A stretch of 64,000 nt of DNA from Alphaproteobacteria bacterium (GTDB lineage Bacteria; Pseudomonadota; Alphaproteobacteria; GCA-2731375): positions 1 to 64,000 of the forward strand of contig JADHTB010000004.1 in the NCBI GenBank assembly GCA_016776605.1, written 5' to 3'. Under the pieces are notes generated by a model that searched no databases, was not told where the DNA came from, and was given only the letters and a program-made list of their open reading frames with translations. Numbering within the stretch: the first letter of the stretch is position 1; each line of letters opens with the position of its first letter. The translations under genes were made by a program, and so were the position numbers. Of this stretch, positions 9,281 to 17,278 are shown one piece after another.

Positions 9281-9350
9281 CCCTGAAATTTTCAAGACAA
9301 GCCACTCCGCCGCCCTGGCCGGGTGGCGTCAACCGTCGGGCATTGTCACG

Positions 9351-9572
9351 TTAACGAAAGGTGGGCGCAATGGGCCACACTGATACCCGAACGAACACTT
9401 CATCGAGGTGCCAGCGCCAGTTTGAAAATGACCGGCGATCGACCCGGCGTTCCCTGATATCCCAAGCAAACATCGACCCAAACCTGCTCCACCAGGCGCG
9501 CACGGTCTCATGTCTAATATCGATGCCGCGTTCGAACAATTGGTCTTCGACCTGACCGAGCGACAGTGGATA
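9351..9572 (-). pseudogene. IS6-family transposase fragment
   Basis: Reading from 9572 downwards the frame gives YPLSLGQVEDQLFERGIDIR, then HETVRAWWSRFGSMFAWDIR and later NWRWHLDEVFVRVSVW, the order seen in IS6-family transposases up to the first catalytic Asp of the DDE triad (WHLDE). The frame stops right after it, so the second and third catalytic acidic residues and the C-terminal half are missing. No flanking inverted repeats were found. A decayed partial copy. Confidence 0.75.
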
Positions 9573-9914
9573 CCTTCAACCAGCACCCAGGCGATAGCTG
9601 CTGCAGAAATTGAAGAGAGCGCACGATCGAGAAAGGTGTAAGGCCAGTCTCGCGTTTGATCAATATGTGGATGTTCGATCCCGGTTAGGAACAAGATCAA
9701 GAGCTGCGCCAGGCTCGTCCAGTCGATACGCGATCAAAACTGCACGGAGCCGGGGCGGTTGGTGCAAACCGACTTAGTGGATTATTGGCAAAACACACTG
9801 AGTTGTGGATTATAAGCGATTTCGCCAACCGCTTGTTGCGCGACCGGGAAATTTGCTCCGCCCTTCAAGGCAATGGCATGAGGGGCCGCCATTACGGAAT
9901 ACATTGGGTGCGAT

Positions 9915-9986
9915 AATTGCACTTATCGTCATTCAGCAGCGGCAGATCAATGTCCGCTCCTACCCCAACAGCGGGCGTTATATTAA
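9915..9986. repeat. dispersed intergenic repeat, copy 1 (diverged)
   Basis: Contains tgcacttatcg, aatgtccgct, then cctaccccaacagcgggcgt, aligning with the core of the intergenic family seen at 21291, 23221, 25321, 28914 and 30091 (TGATTTCCGCTTCGCCCCCA followed by ATATCGAGCATT). Divergence is high, so this copy is tentative. Confidence 0.4.
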
Positions 9987-10101
9987 AGAATCCTGACTGG
10001 CTGCTTATGACCCGAAGCCGTCATCGGCAAGTATATTGGATGGTTCCAAGACGGTATAACATTGCCTCTTACTTGAGGGCGTCGCATCGGCCCGCGCGCA
10101 A

Positions 10102-10785
10102 CTATGCAGAAAGTCTGTTGCCGCCTTCCGTCTCGTCGATAAGATCTTGCAGGGTGTCTTTTTCGAAATCGACGAAACCTTTCGTCACTTCGGCAAATTG
10201 GTCGTAAAATGGATGTTCGGTAGCGTCGATGACTTTTACGCAGAAATTTCCCACCCATTGTGACAGATGCTCGTCGTAAAACCGCTTTTCGATCTTCAAA
10301 ATATTGGTTGCCAGTTCATCTTTTTCGCTGGCCCAGGCCTCGGCCTCCTTCAACAATAGGCGCTGCATGAATTCAAATTCGGCGCTGAGATGATCGGGCA
10401 TGCCGCCAAAGGAATCATCAATGGTCAGGCCGGCCGCCTCGATGAATTTTTTCACCGCGACCGTTTGTTCGCCCCAATAGGCATTCGACTCGCCAGACCG
10501 GGCCTCCACATGCAGTGCTTCATTGGGCGCGATATGCGGTCCCGGCCCGATAAACAATCTGGTGAACTCAAGGGCCAGATCCTCCACTAGTTGTGCTTGT
10601 GACGTGCGCTCGAACACGCCGTCCAAGGAAAGGTCCATGTCGCGCAGGGCGCCAAGAAAATCCGGTTCCCTTAGCTTGGAGAGGAACACTTCAGATGGTG
10701 CCCCCCGGAAGACATCAGCCAACAGGCCATAAATATTGGCACGCGCCGTCGCCATTTCGACCGTGTCGTTCCGGGGGATCGCCAT
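10102..10785 (-). CDS. TorD/DmsD-family molybdoenzyme chaperone
   Basis: 227 aa, all-helical, without Cys motifs. The central part EFTRLFIGPGPHIAPNEALH corresponds to the family signature (E-x-x-R-LF-x-GP...P-P-E-S), and MPDHLSAEFEFMQRLL to the second (P-D-H-L-x-x-E-L-x-F-M). Such chaperones bind the Tat signal and apo form of a molybdoenzyme and guard cofactor insertion before export. It is the last gene of the operon, 27 nt behind the catalytic subunit, which has a twin-arginine signal and is its obvious client. Confidence 0.9.
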   Translation of the reverse strand: MAIPRNDTVEMATARANIYGLLADVFRGAPSEVFLSKLREPDFLGALRDMDLSLDGVFERTSQAQLVEDLALEFTRLFIGPGPHIAPNEALHVEARSGESNAYWGEQTVAVKKFIEAAGLTIDDSFGGMPDHLSAEFEFMQRLLLKEAEAWASEKDELATNILKIEKRFYDEHLSQWVGNFCVKVIDATEHPFYDQFAEVTKGFVDFEKDTLQDLIDETEGGNRLSA

Positions 10786-10812
10786 AATTGTCTCTCCTTG
10801 TCCGTAGTATGA

Positions 10813-13344
10813 TTAGGCTTTTGCCACCCTTACGACCGTATCCATCCAGCGCTGTGTACCGCTGATCGGATCAGAGCTGTTTGGAATGATCGCGTTCGGG
10901 TGAACGCCATGCTTCTTCCAGGTCATGTTCTTGGCGTCCGGGTCGGCGGATGCACCACCATTGATCGGATTGCTTTTTCCCGATCCATATATGCCCGAAT
11001 GCTGTCTGCCGAAGTGATGCGAAATGGCGATGACACCGGGAACAATGCCTTCAGTGACGTAAGCCGTGGTCGTAATCGCCCCCAGCTTGTTGTGCACCTT
11101 GATCTTGTCACCATCCTTGATGCCACGTTCCGCTGCCGTCTTTGAATTGATCCAGCCAGGGTTGTCGTGCTTGATCTCTGTCAGCCACTTGCAGTGGGTG
11201 GTCCGAGAATGCGAATGCACGGCGACCTTGTAGGTGGTCATGATCATCTCGTCATCGGCCATAGCCTCGTGTTCAGGCGTAGGTGTATAGGTCGGGAACG
11301 GCGGCAAGCCCTTGACCTTGAAATTGTCGGAGTAGAAATCCAACAGGCCGGACTTGGTGAACTTCGTATTCGGCGGATAGGCCAAATACGCGGTACCGCC
11401 AATATCTTGAGCGACGTAGGCGCCCTTGGCGCCTTTGGTGCCCAGATAGCCGGCCTTTTTGGCCTCGGCCTCGCTTGTGACGCCGGCCTTCTTCCAGTTC
11501 CAATAGACGCCAGTCTCGGCATCGAGGATCACACCGTCCCCGCTGACATCGACCTTTTTCTCGTAGAAGCCGTAATTGCCTTTGTCGTTGGGGTCGTGCC
11601 AGACGCCTTCCTTGACCATGTAGTCGAAGCCGCCGGCCTCCTTCACACCAGGCGTCATTTCGCAGGATCTACGGACGAAATCCTTCTTGTCCTTCCAGGC
11701 GAGTTCGAAGCCGATGCGTTTTGCCAATTCGGGCCAAACATCGCCCTGGCACCTGGCCTCACCCAAGGGTTTGACCAGAGGCTGTCGAATATAGAACTCG
11801 GCAATCTGGTTGGCCGAGACCATATCTTCCCAATCCCACCGCTCAAGATAGGTGGTGTCGGGCAGGATCAGGTCGGCATATTGCGAGGATTCATCATAGG
11901 TGATCGTCGATGTGATCAGGAACGGCATGATGCTCTCGTCCTTCAGGATCGACTGCCATTCATTATTATCACCATTGATGAAACCGGGATTGTAGCAGCT
12001 CCACCAATAGACTTTTGGCCGGCCGGCAAAGCCGTCCTTGATCACGGGCAGGACCTGATGGCTGACGTGGTGCGTCGGGTACGCGGCCTCGCCTTTGAAG
12101 CCGTCCTTGACGTGAAGGCCCTTGTGCACCTTTGCCGCCGGCGTTGATGGCGCCTTCCAACCGGCGCCGACACCCATGACACGACCGCCCGGACGGTCCA
12201 GGTTGTTGGTGATCGCGGCCAGCAGCATCGCGGCACGTTCCTGGTCGGCGCCGTGATAATGCATCACGGTGCCGCGATAGGTCACCAGACAGGCCGACTT
12301 GGCCTTTGCGAAACCACGGGCGATTTCCTGGATCTTGGCTGCCGCGACGCCGCTTCTCTTTTCTGCGAATGCAGGCGTGAACTTGGCTACCTGTTTCTTG
12401 ACCGCCGCGATTTTCTGATCCGTCGTCGCATGATGATCCGGCGTTACCCGCATGAACTTGAAATGGTCTCTCTTGAACAGCCCTTCGTTCATGATGACGT
12501 TGATCATCGACAACATCACCAGGCCGTCATAGCCCGGATTGATTGGCACCCATTCCGTCGATTTCGCTGCCGTGTTCGAAAGCCTAACATCGAAGGTGTA
12601 GAGCGGCACGCCACGGTCGACCATGGCCCGGATCAAACGCTGCGATGTCGGAATATGATTGGTGTGGGTTTCGAACTGGTTGGAACCGAAGTTCACGACA
12701 AAGTCGGTCTTGTCGTAATCCCAATTATCGTACATGCCACCCCAGAGACTTTCCTGGCCAACCCATTTCGCGGCTTCGCAAACAGAGGTGTGGTTGCCAA
12801 TAGTCTTGGTGCCATAAGCGGCCATGAAATCGTACATGGTGGCGGCTTGCGAGGCCTTGTGACGGCCGTACTGATACATGAACAGTTCAGGCGTACCGGC
12901 GTCGCGCAGCGGTTTCAATTTCGAGGCGACTATATCAAGAGCCTCATCCCAGGAAACACGTTGCCATTTATGTTCGCCGCGTTTGCCAACCCGCTTCATA
13001 GGATAAAGAATGCGATCGGGGAAATAGACCTGATTGACGCCGGCCTGCCCCTTGGCGCACAGCTTGCCAAGCGTTCTGATGGAGCTCGGATGGCCTTCCA
13101 ATTTCATCAACCGGCCATCTTCGACATAACCAATCATGGCGTCGCGCGTGACGCATTGCCAACAGGCCGTCGGAATGGCTTGTCGCTCCTTACCGGTAAC
13201 CGGCGAGAAATCACGCCCGCCGTTCTTGAATGTAACATTGCCCGCCAACGCCTTCTCGGAATTGCCGGCCCCAACTGCAAGCGCGGCTCCGCTGGCCCCA
13301 GCAAGGGTCATGAAATTTCGACGATTTAGCTTTTTCATTTTCAT
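10813..13344 (-). CDS. Tat-exported molybdopterin oxidoreductase, DMSO-reductase superfamily catalytic subunit
   Basis: 843 aa. The N-terminus NRRNFMTLAGASGA is a twin-arginine signal, so the enzyme is periplasmic. The N-terminal FeS site reads C61-x2-C64-x3-D68-x27-C96: spacing is canonical, but the third ligand is Asp (codon GAC) instead of Cys. NHTSVCEAAKWVG places C189 where Cys-type family members coordinate Mo. GSNQFETHTNHIP, YRGTVMHYHGADQERA and the C-terminal MGD-binding domain (HNKLGAITTTAYV, ISHHFGRQHSG) complete the fold. The family transfers oxygen or electrons on oxyanions, S-oxides or sulfur compounds. It is not close enough to NapA, ArrA, TtrA or PhsA for me to name a substrate. 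Operon partners are an FeS subunit, a multiheme cytochrome and a chaperone. Confidence 0.92.
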   Translation of the reverse strand: MKMKKLNRRNFMTLAGASGAALAVGAGNSEKALAGNVTFKNGGRDFSPVTGKERQAIPTACWQCVTRDAMIGYVEDGRLMKLEGHPSSIRTLGKLCAKGQAGVNQVYFPDRILYPMKRVGKRGEHKWQRVSWDEALDIVASKLKPLRDAGTPELFMYQYGRHKASQAATMYDFMAAYGTKTIGNHTSVCEAAKWVGQESLWGGMYDNWDYDKTDFVVNFGSNQFETHTNHIPTSQRLIRAMVDRGVPLYTFDVRLSNTAAKSTEWVPINPGYDGLVMLSMINVIMNEGLFKRDHFKFMRVTPDHHATTDQKIAAVKKQVAKFTPAFAEKRSGVAAAKIQEIARGFAKAKSACLVTYRGTVMHYHGADQERAAMLLAAITNNLDRPGGRVMGVGAGWKAPSTPAAKVHKGLHVKDGFKGEAAYPTHHVSHQVLPVIKDGFAGRPKVYWWSCYNPGFINGDNNEWQSILKDESIMPFLITSTITYDESSQYADLILPDTTYLERWDWEDMVSANQIAEFYIRQPLVKPLGEARCQGDVWPELAKRIGFELAWKDKKDFVRRSCEMTPGVKEAGGFDYMVKEGVWHDPNDKGNYGFYEKKVDVSGDGVILDAETGVYWNWKKAGVTSEAEAKKAGYLGTKGAKGAYVAQDIGGTAYLAYPPNTKFTKSGLLDFYSDNFKVKGLPPFPTYTPTPEHEAMADDEMIMTTYKVAVHSHSRTTHCKWLTEIKHDNPGWINSKTAAERGIKDGDKIKVHNKLGAITTTAYVTEGIVPGVIAISHHFGRQHSGIYGSGKSNPINGGASADPDAKNMTWKKHGVHPNAIIPNSSDPISGTQRWMDTVVRVAKA

Positions 13345-13366
13345 CTTCCTTATCTGATAGCCAGCC

Positions 13367-14209
13367 CTACGGAATGAGATCTACGTAGTGGTCCAATTTG
13401 CCCTTATCGCGCTTCTGGTAGAGGTCCTTCAGCATATTGTCCGGATCGATATAAAAGACATGCGGATCGGTCCCTTCCTCGGGAAGCAGGACGTTTTTTG
13501 CGAGATCATGTTCCTTGACCAGCTTGGCGACCTCGCTATTTGGATCGTTGAGGTCACCGAAGATGCGGGCGCGGCCCTGACAGGTGTTGACGCAGGACGG
13601 GTCGATGCCGTTGGCGACCCGTTCCTTGCACATATCGCACTTGTCGGCGGCCTGCTTTTTGGGATCCTTGCCGGCCTTGACGAAAGGATTGAACGAGCGG
13701 ACGCCATAAGGGCAGGCGTCAATGCATTTGCCGCAACCGATGCATTGTTCGGTATCAATAAGAACCAAACCGTCGGGGCGTTTGTAGGTGGCGCCGCCGC
13801 GATAGCGGATCTTCTTGCCATCGGCGGTTTTGAACGTCATGCGCTTGCCGGGATATTCCGGGCAAGCGGTGACGCAGGGCGGCACACCATCCTTCTTGTT
13901 GCCCTCACAGTGATTGCACATGATCGGCAGGAAGCCCTTTTTGGTGTTGGGGAAAGTGCCCATTGTTTTTTCCTGAACGACGGTCCGGAAACGTCCCAAG
14001 GAGACATCGTTCTCCGCTTTGCAGGCGACCGTGCAGGCTCTGCAACCAATGCATTTGCGCAGATCCATCACCATGACCCAACGAGGCGCAGGCAGGGCAG
14101 CTTCCGCTGTTTCGGCACCCATGGCGAGAGTTGCCGCGCCGGCCGCTGTTGCGCCGACCCCCTTCAGGACGTCCCGGCGGTCGATTTTAAGCTTGTCCAT
14201 ACTATTCAT
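13367..14209 (-). CDS. four-cluster ferredoxin-like electron-transfer subunit with Tat signal
   Basis: 280 aa. DRRDVLKGVGATAAGAA is a twin-arginine signal. Four cysteine groups follow in DmsB/PsrB/NrfC order: CIGCRACTVAC (~53), CNHC with PPCVTACP (~98-115), CIGCGKCIDACP (~152) and CDMC with PSCVNTC (~190-210), giving four [4Fe-4S] clusters between the Mo subunit and the cytochrome. ISRM: it lies 22 nt upstream of the catalytic gene. Export is probably by its own signal, which is less usual than hitch-hiking on the catalytic subunit. A start at M4 is also possible. Confidence 0.94.
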   Translation of the reverse strand: MNSMDKLKIDRRDVLKGVGATAAGAATLAMGAETAEAALPAPRWVMVMDLRKCIGCRACTVACKAENDVSLGRFRTVVQEKTMGTFPNTKKGFLPIMCNHCEGNKKDGVPPCVTACPEYPGKRMTFKTADGKKIRYRGGATYKRPDGLVLIDTEQCIGCGKCIDACPYGVRSFNPFVKAGKDPKKQAADKCDMCKERVANGIDPSCVNTCQGRARIFGDLNDPNSEVAKLVKEHDLAKNVLLPEEGTDPHVFYIDPDNMLKDLYQKRDKGKLDHYVDLIP

Positions 14210-14293
14210 TTTCTCTCTCTCCTCTTCATGGTGCCTTCCTCCTGTGGTTGTCTGGAACGACCGGTTTTCGTCGATATCCCGGCGTTGCGGCCT

Positions 14294-15808
14294 TCATCCC
14301 CCGCCCTCCAGAAGATCGAGGGTGTCTTCGAAACTCTCGAACGCTTTATCCAGAATAGTGATGGCGTATTTCTTGTTGTGAACGCCGTTGCCGATACGGA
14401 CGACTTCCAGGAATTTTCGCCCCGTTGCCATCAGCTCTCTTGCCGTGGCCAAAGTCTCGACCGCCACGCCTTTCTGCGCCGCCGCCGTCAAGGCTTCCAA
14501 AGCTTCTTGTTCCAATTCAAGGGCGCCCGCGATTTCGTCGCCAACCTGTTGCCGCCATTGGGACAGCATTTTTTTATGTTCCGGCGTGTGGCAGGCCACA
14601 CACGTCTCAGGCGCGCCAGTGCGGACGGCATGGCCCTTGCTCAACTTTTTCTTGAGGTGACAGCCCATGCAGTTGGTATTGACCTTGAACATGAGATGCG
14701 GTGTGGCACGAATACCCTCGACCACCGGAATACCGGCAAGCAGCATCTTCTGATACTTATGCTGGTCCTGATGGCACAGCGTGCAGTCCTCGCGCACGAA
14801 GTCGAGATGATCGCTGCGCTTTTTGTGTTCAATGACGCTGTGGCAGTCGAAACAGTCGGCGCGCGGCTTGGCTATATGTTCGTCATGCATCAATTTGCCA
14901 TCGTCCGCCTTGGATAACAGCTCCTTGCTGCGGTTGTGGCAATTCAGGCAGCCGTTAGAGACGACATTGCCGGTGTTGACTTCGCCATGTCCCTTGACGA
15001 CCTCGAAGTGACAGCTTTCGCAGTCAACGCCTGCCGCCTTGATGGTCTGATGGGTAATCGCCTTGATCTTGGAATCTTCAGCGCTTAGCTGTTCCTGTAA
15101 TGATCTGGTCGGAATGACGTGGCAGATATCGCACTTCGAGTTGCCTTCGTTAAAATTGATCGACGGTCTTTGTCTGAAGCTGATTTTTTCGATTGCCTTT
15201 TCCCCGATCGTCACGTCTTCGACCGTAGCTTTCTCCAGGGTCGGCTTTTCGAGTTTTAGGTGACACAGGAAACAGATGTCCTTTGGAACCTCGAAATGTT
15301 TCTCGGCCGTAACCTTGAAATGACAGGTGTCGCAGGTCAGTTTTTGCCCCTTGAGGGCTTTGTCACCCAAGTGAGGTTCGTGCTTGAACCTAACCTTTTC
15401 AGTGAACTTGATTTCCCTATCCTGCAGCGCGCCGATGGTATGGCAGCCCGACCGCAAGCAGGTGCCGTCCTTGACGACGGGCCTGATCGGCAGTGGTGCT
15501 TCCGGATCGTAAAGGTAGGCGGCGAGGTGACGCAGCCCCTCCATCTTCGCTTTGAAGCCGTGTTTCTCGCCGGGCAGGAAATGGCAGTCGACGCATTCAG
15601 CCTGTGTGCCGTCCTCGCTTTGGCTTGCGTGGTGCTTATCGTTTTTCCAGGCCGTGAATTGTTCGGTCATAGTGTGGCAGGAGCCGCCACAAAACTCCGA
15701 CCGGGAGGTGTAGGCTTCCTGAGCGAACCACCCTCCGGCTATCACGACAAGCGCGATCGCAAGTCCGACGACCGCTGTAACCCAGGTGACTGAAATACTA
15801 AGTCTCAC
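14294..15808 (-). CDS. membrane-anchored multiheme c-type cytochrome, 12 heme sites, NapC/NrfH-like N-terminus
   Basis: 504 aa from a GTG at 15808 with gagg eight bases upstream; an ATG at 15865 would add 19 residues unlike a leader. One membrane helix (about 10-30, VTAVVGLAIALVVIAGGWFA) anchors it to the periplasmic face. I count ten CxxCH motifs plus two unusual ones: CGGSCHTM (CX3CH, the first heme, where NrfH/NapC have CxxCHxM) and CLRSGCH (CX4CH, third). The C-terminal ~90 residues are heme-free and helical. It should take electrons from or give them to the quinone pool and wire the FeS/Mo subunits. First gene of the operon, downstream of the sigma-54 promoter. Confidence 0.92.
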   Translation of the reverse strand: MRLSISVTWVTAVVGLAIALVVIAGGWFAQEAYTSRSEFCGGSCHTMTEQFTAWKNDKHHASQSEDGTQAECVDCHFLPGEKHGFKAKMEGLRHLAAYLYDPEAPLPIRPVVKDGTCLRSGCHTIGALQDREIKFTEKVRFKHEPHLGDKALKGQKLTCDTCHFKVTAEKHFEVPKDICFLCHLKLEKPTLEKATVEDVTIGEKAIEKISFRQRPSINFNEGNSKCDICHVIPTRSLQEQLSAEDSKIKAITHQTIKAAGVDCESCHFEVVKGHGEVNTGNVVSNGCLNCHNRSKELLSKADDGKLMHDEHIAKPRADCFDCHSVIEHKKRSDHLDFVREDCTLCHQDQHKYQKMLLAGIPVVEGIRATPHLMFKVNTNCMGCHLKKKLSKGHAVRTGAPETCVACHTPEHKKMLSQWRQQVGDEIAGALELEQEALEALTAAAQKGVAVETLATARELMATGRKFLEVVRIGNGVHNKKYAITILDKAFESFEDTLDLLEGGG

Positions 15809-15900
15809 CTCAGAGCCCTCATGCCACGTAACCGGCCCTCGGATCGCGCCAAGACGCAGGTGCAACTGGCACTCACCAAGATCCTATCGCTATTAGAAAA

Positions 15901-15916
15901 TGCAATTTCCGTGCCA
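15901..15916 (-). promoter_or_regulatory. sigma-54 promoter of the molybdoenzyme operon
   Basis: On the minus strand the sequence is TGGCACGGAAATTGCA, an exact fit to the sigma-54 consensus TGGCACG-N4-TTGCA with the -24 GG and -12 GC at correct spacing. The expected start of transcription is near 15890, about 80 nt ahead of the cytochrome GTG. The divergent neighbour encodes a sigma-54-activating response regulator. Confidence 0.92.
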
Positions 15917-15990
15917 GTTCATTGAAGCAGTGGAATCATCAATAAAACCGGCATTTGGCGGAAGGTGGGCGCCGCCTTAAATCAAATGTG

Positions 15991-16006
15991 GTTACTTATT
16001 GGTAAC
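15991..16006. promoter_or_regulatory. putative enhancer-binding site, dyad 1
   Basis: GTTAC-TTATTG-GTAAC, a 16-bp dyad centred about 109 bp upstream of the predicted sigma-54 start. Its half-sites and 6-bp spacer are identical in layout to dyad 2, as expected for an enhancer site of the response regulator encoded at 18762. Confidence 0.7.
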
Positions 16007-16082
16007 GTTGGCCATGTCATGGCAACAAAATGGGAATGCCTGAATATATTCAGAAACTTAATCTCCAAAAACCGAGCATATA

Positions 16083-16100
16083 TGTTACCAATAGGTAACA
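16083..16100. promoter_or_regulatory. putative enhancer-binding site, dyad 2
   Basis: TGTTACCAATAGGTAACA, a perfect 7+7 bp inverted repeat centred 93 bp from dyad 1 and about 202 bp upstream of the sigma-54 start. It shares GTTAC-N6-GTAAC with dyad 1 and lies between the divergent operons, so it could also serve autoregulation of the sensor genes. Confidence 0.72.
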
Positions 16101-16342
16101 GCTAAAATGTATTTAATTGTTATTATCATTTGGCATCTCCAAATCTTCTTTCTCTTTAAATCCAGGAGTAATATTTTTTTAATTGGTTAATAATGTACAG
16201 GCGTGAAGATTCTCTGATAAGCTGCCGGTGTGATAATTCTCCGCAGCCAGACATATGGCGATTTCAGCGGTGAAGCTGCAATTGTCGTCTAGCAAGGCGA
16301 CAGCCAGACAGGCGGGGAGATCCGATCGGCGGAGGCTTCTCA

Positions 16343-17278
16343 ATGTTGCGGAAGCAGACAGTTTATATATTGCTCATGATTGTGGCATTGATCGGCGCCA
16401 CGGGCACCTCTCACGCAGACTATGTCAAAGCCAACAAGCAGAACAGCCCTGTCCAATTCGGACTGACAGCGGTCGTTGTTCGGGAGAATCTCCGTTTTCT
16501 CAACCAATGGGCCCATTATCTAAGCGAAAAGCTAGGGCATCCCGTTGAATTCGTCAGACGAAAATCTTACCGCGACGTCATGGATCTACTTGATACCGGG
16601 CAGATTGATTTTGCCTGGATCTGCGGTTTTCCATTTGTCAAAAAACGTGACCCGGAATTTATCCAATTGATATCGGTTCCCGTTTACGCCGGAAAACCGC
16701 TTTATCATTCATTCATAATTGTTCACAAGGACAGCCCATATCAATCCATCGAAGACTTGGAAGACAAGGTATTTGCCTTCTCCGATCCGGAGTCGAATTC
16801 CGGTTTTCTATTTCCTCAATACCTGCTTGCACAACAAGGAAAAACGCCGGAAGGCCATTTCCGTCAAACTTTTTTCACCTACAACCATGCTGAGACCATT
16901 GAAGCGGTTGCCGAGCAGGTCGCCAACGGCGGCGCCGTCGACAGCTATATATGGGAATACCTAAACGATAGACGTCCGGAACTAACCGAAAAGACGCGCA
17001 TTATAAAGACATCTCCGGCATTCGGATTTCCGCCATTGGTCGCTCGCGTCGGCGTGGATCCCTGGATGGTTCGGCGAATGAAGGATGTGCTCTTGAAGAT
17101 GTCTGATGACCCCGAGGGCCGAGAGTTCCTATCAGGTCTGAAGCTCGACGGTTTTGGCGAACCATCTCCCGAGCTATTCGATAGTATTCGCAAAATGGTA
17201 GCCGAGACCCGAAAGGCCTTACCTTGGGCCGCCGCCGCCGAGAACAGGAAAAACAGATTGGCGGGAGGTAAGGAATGA
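16343..17278 (+). CDS. PhnD-like periplasmic binding protein, sensor component of the three-gene signalling system
   Basis: 311 aa with a signal peptide (residues 1-25, ending TGTSHAD) and ggagg eight bases before the ATG. The mature part has the PhnD/phosphonate-binding layout: VQFGLTAVVVRENLRFLNQW, DTGQIDFAWICGFPFV, YHSFIIVHKDSPY, FAFSDPESNSGFLFPQYLL and GGAVDSYIWEYL. PhnD-fold proteins bind small oxyanions such as phosphonate or phosphite, and AioX/ArxX-type members bind arsenite for the partner kinase. There is no ABC transporter here; instead the stop overlaps the histidine-kinase start (ATGA), so a ligand-presenting role is likely. Ligand unknown. Confidence 0.88.
   Translation: MLRKQTVYILLMIVALIGATGTSHADYVKANKQNSPVQFGLTAVVVRENLRFLNQWAHYLSEKLGHPVEFVRRKSYRDVMDLLDTGQIDFAWICGFPFVKKRDPEFIQLISVPVYAGKPLYHSFIIVHKDSPYQSIEDLEDKVFAFSDPESNSGFLFPQYLLAQQGKTPEGHFRQTFFTYNHAETIEAVAEQVANGGAVDSYIWEYLNDRRPELTEKTRIIKTSPAFGFPPLVARVGVDPWMVRRMKDVLLKMSDDPEGREFLSGLKLDGFGEPSPELFDSIRKMVAETRKALPWAAAAENRKNRLAGGKE

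Larger units (their letters stand above)
8973..10101. other. 1.1 kb region without intact genes; IS remnants
   Basis: No credible intact gene lies between the CBS gene and the TorD-like chaperone gene. The stretch holds two pieces of an IS6-family transposase in opposite orientation and a copy of the dispersed intergenic repeat near 9915-9986. The debris marks an old insertion boundary at the distal end of the molybdoenzyme operon. Confidence 0.7.

Noticed and set aside
12253..13329. 358-aa forward frame opposite the Mo subunit
   Set aside because: Shadow of a strongly supported gene; no motif recognised.
13388..14917. 509-aa forward frame over FeS and cytochrome genes
   Set aside because: Spans two genes with conserved Cys and heme motifs on the other strand and cannot be real alongside them.
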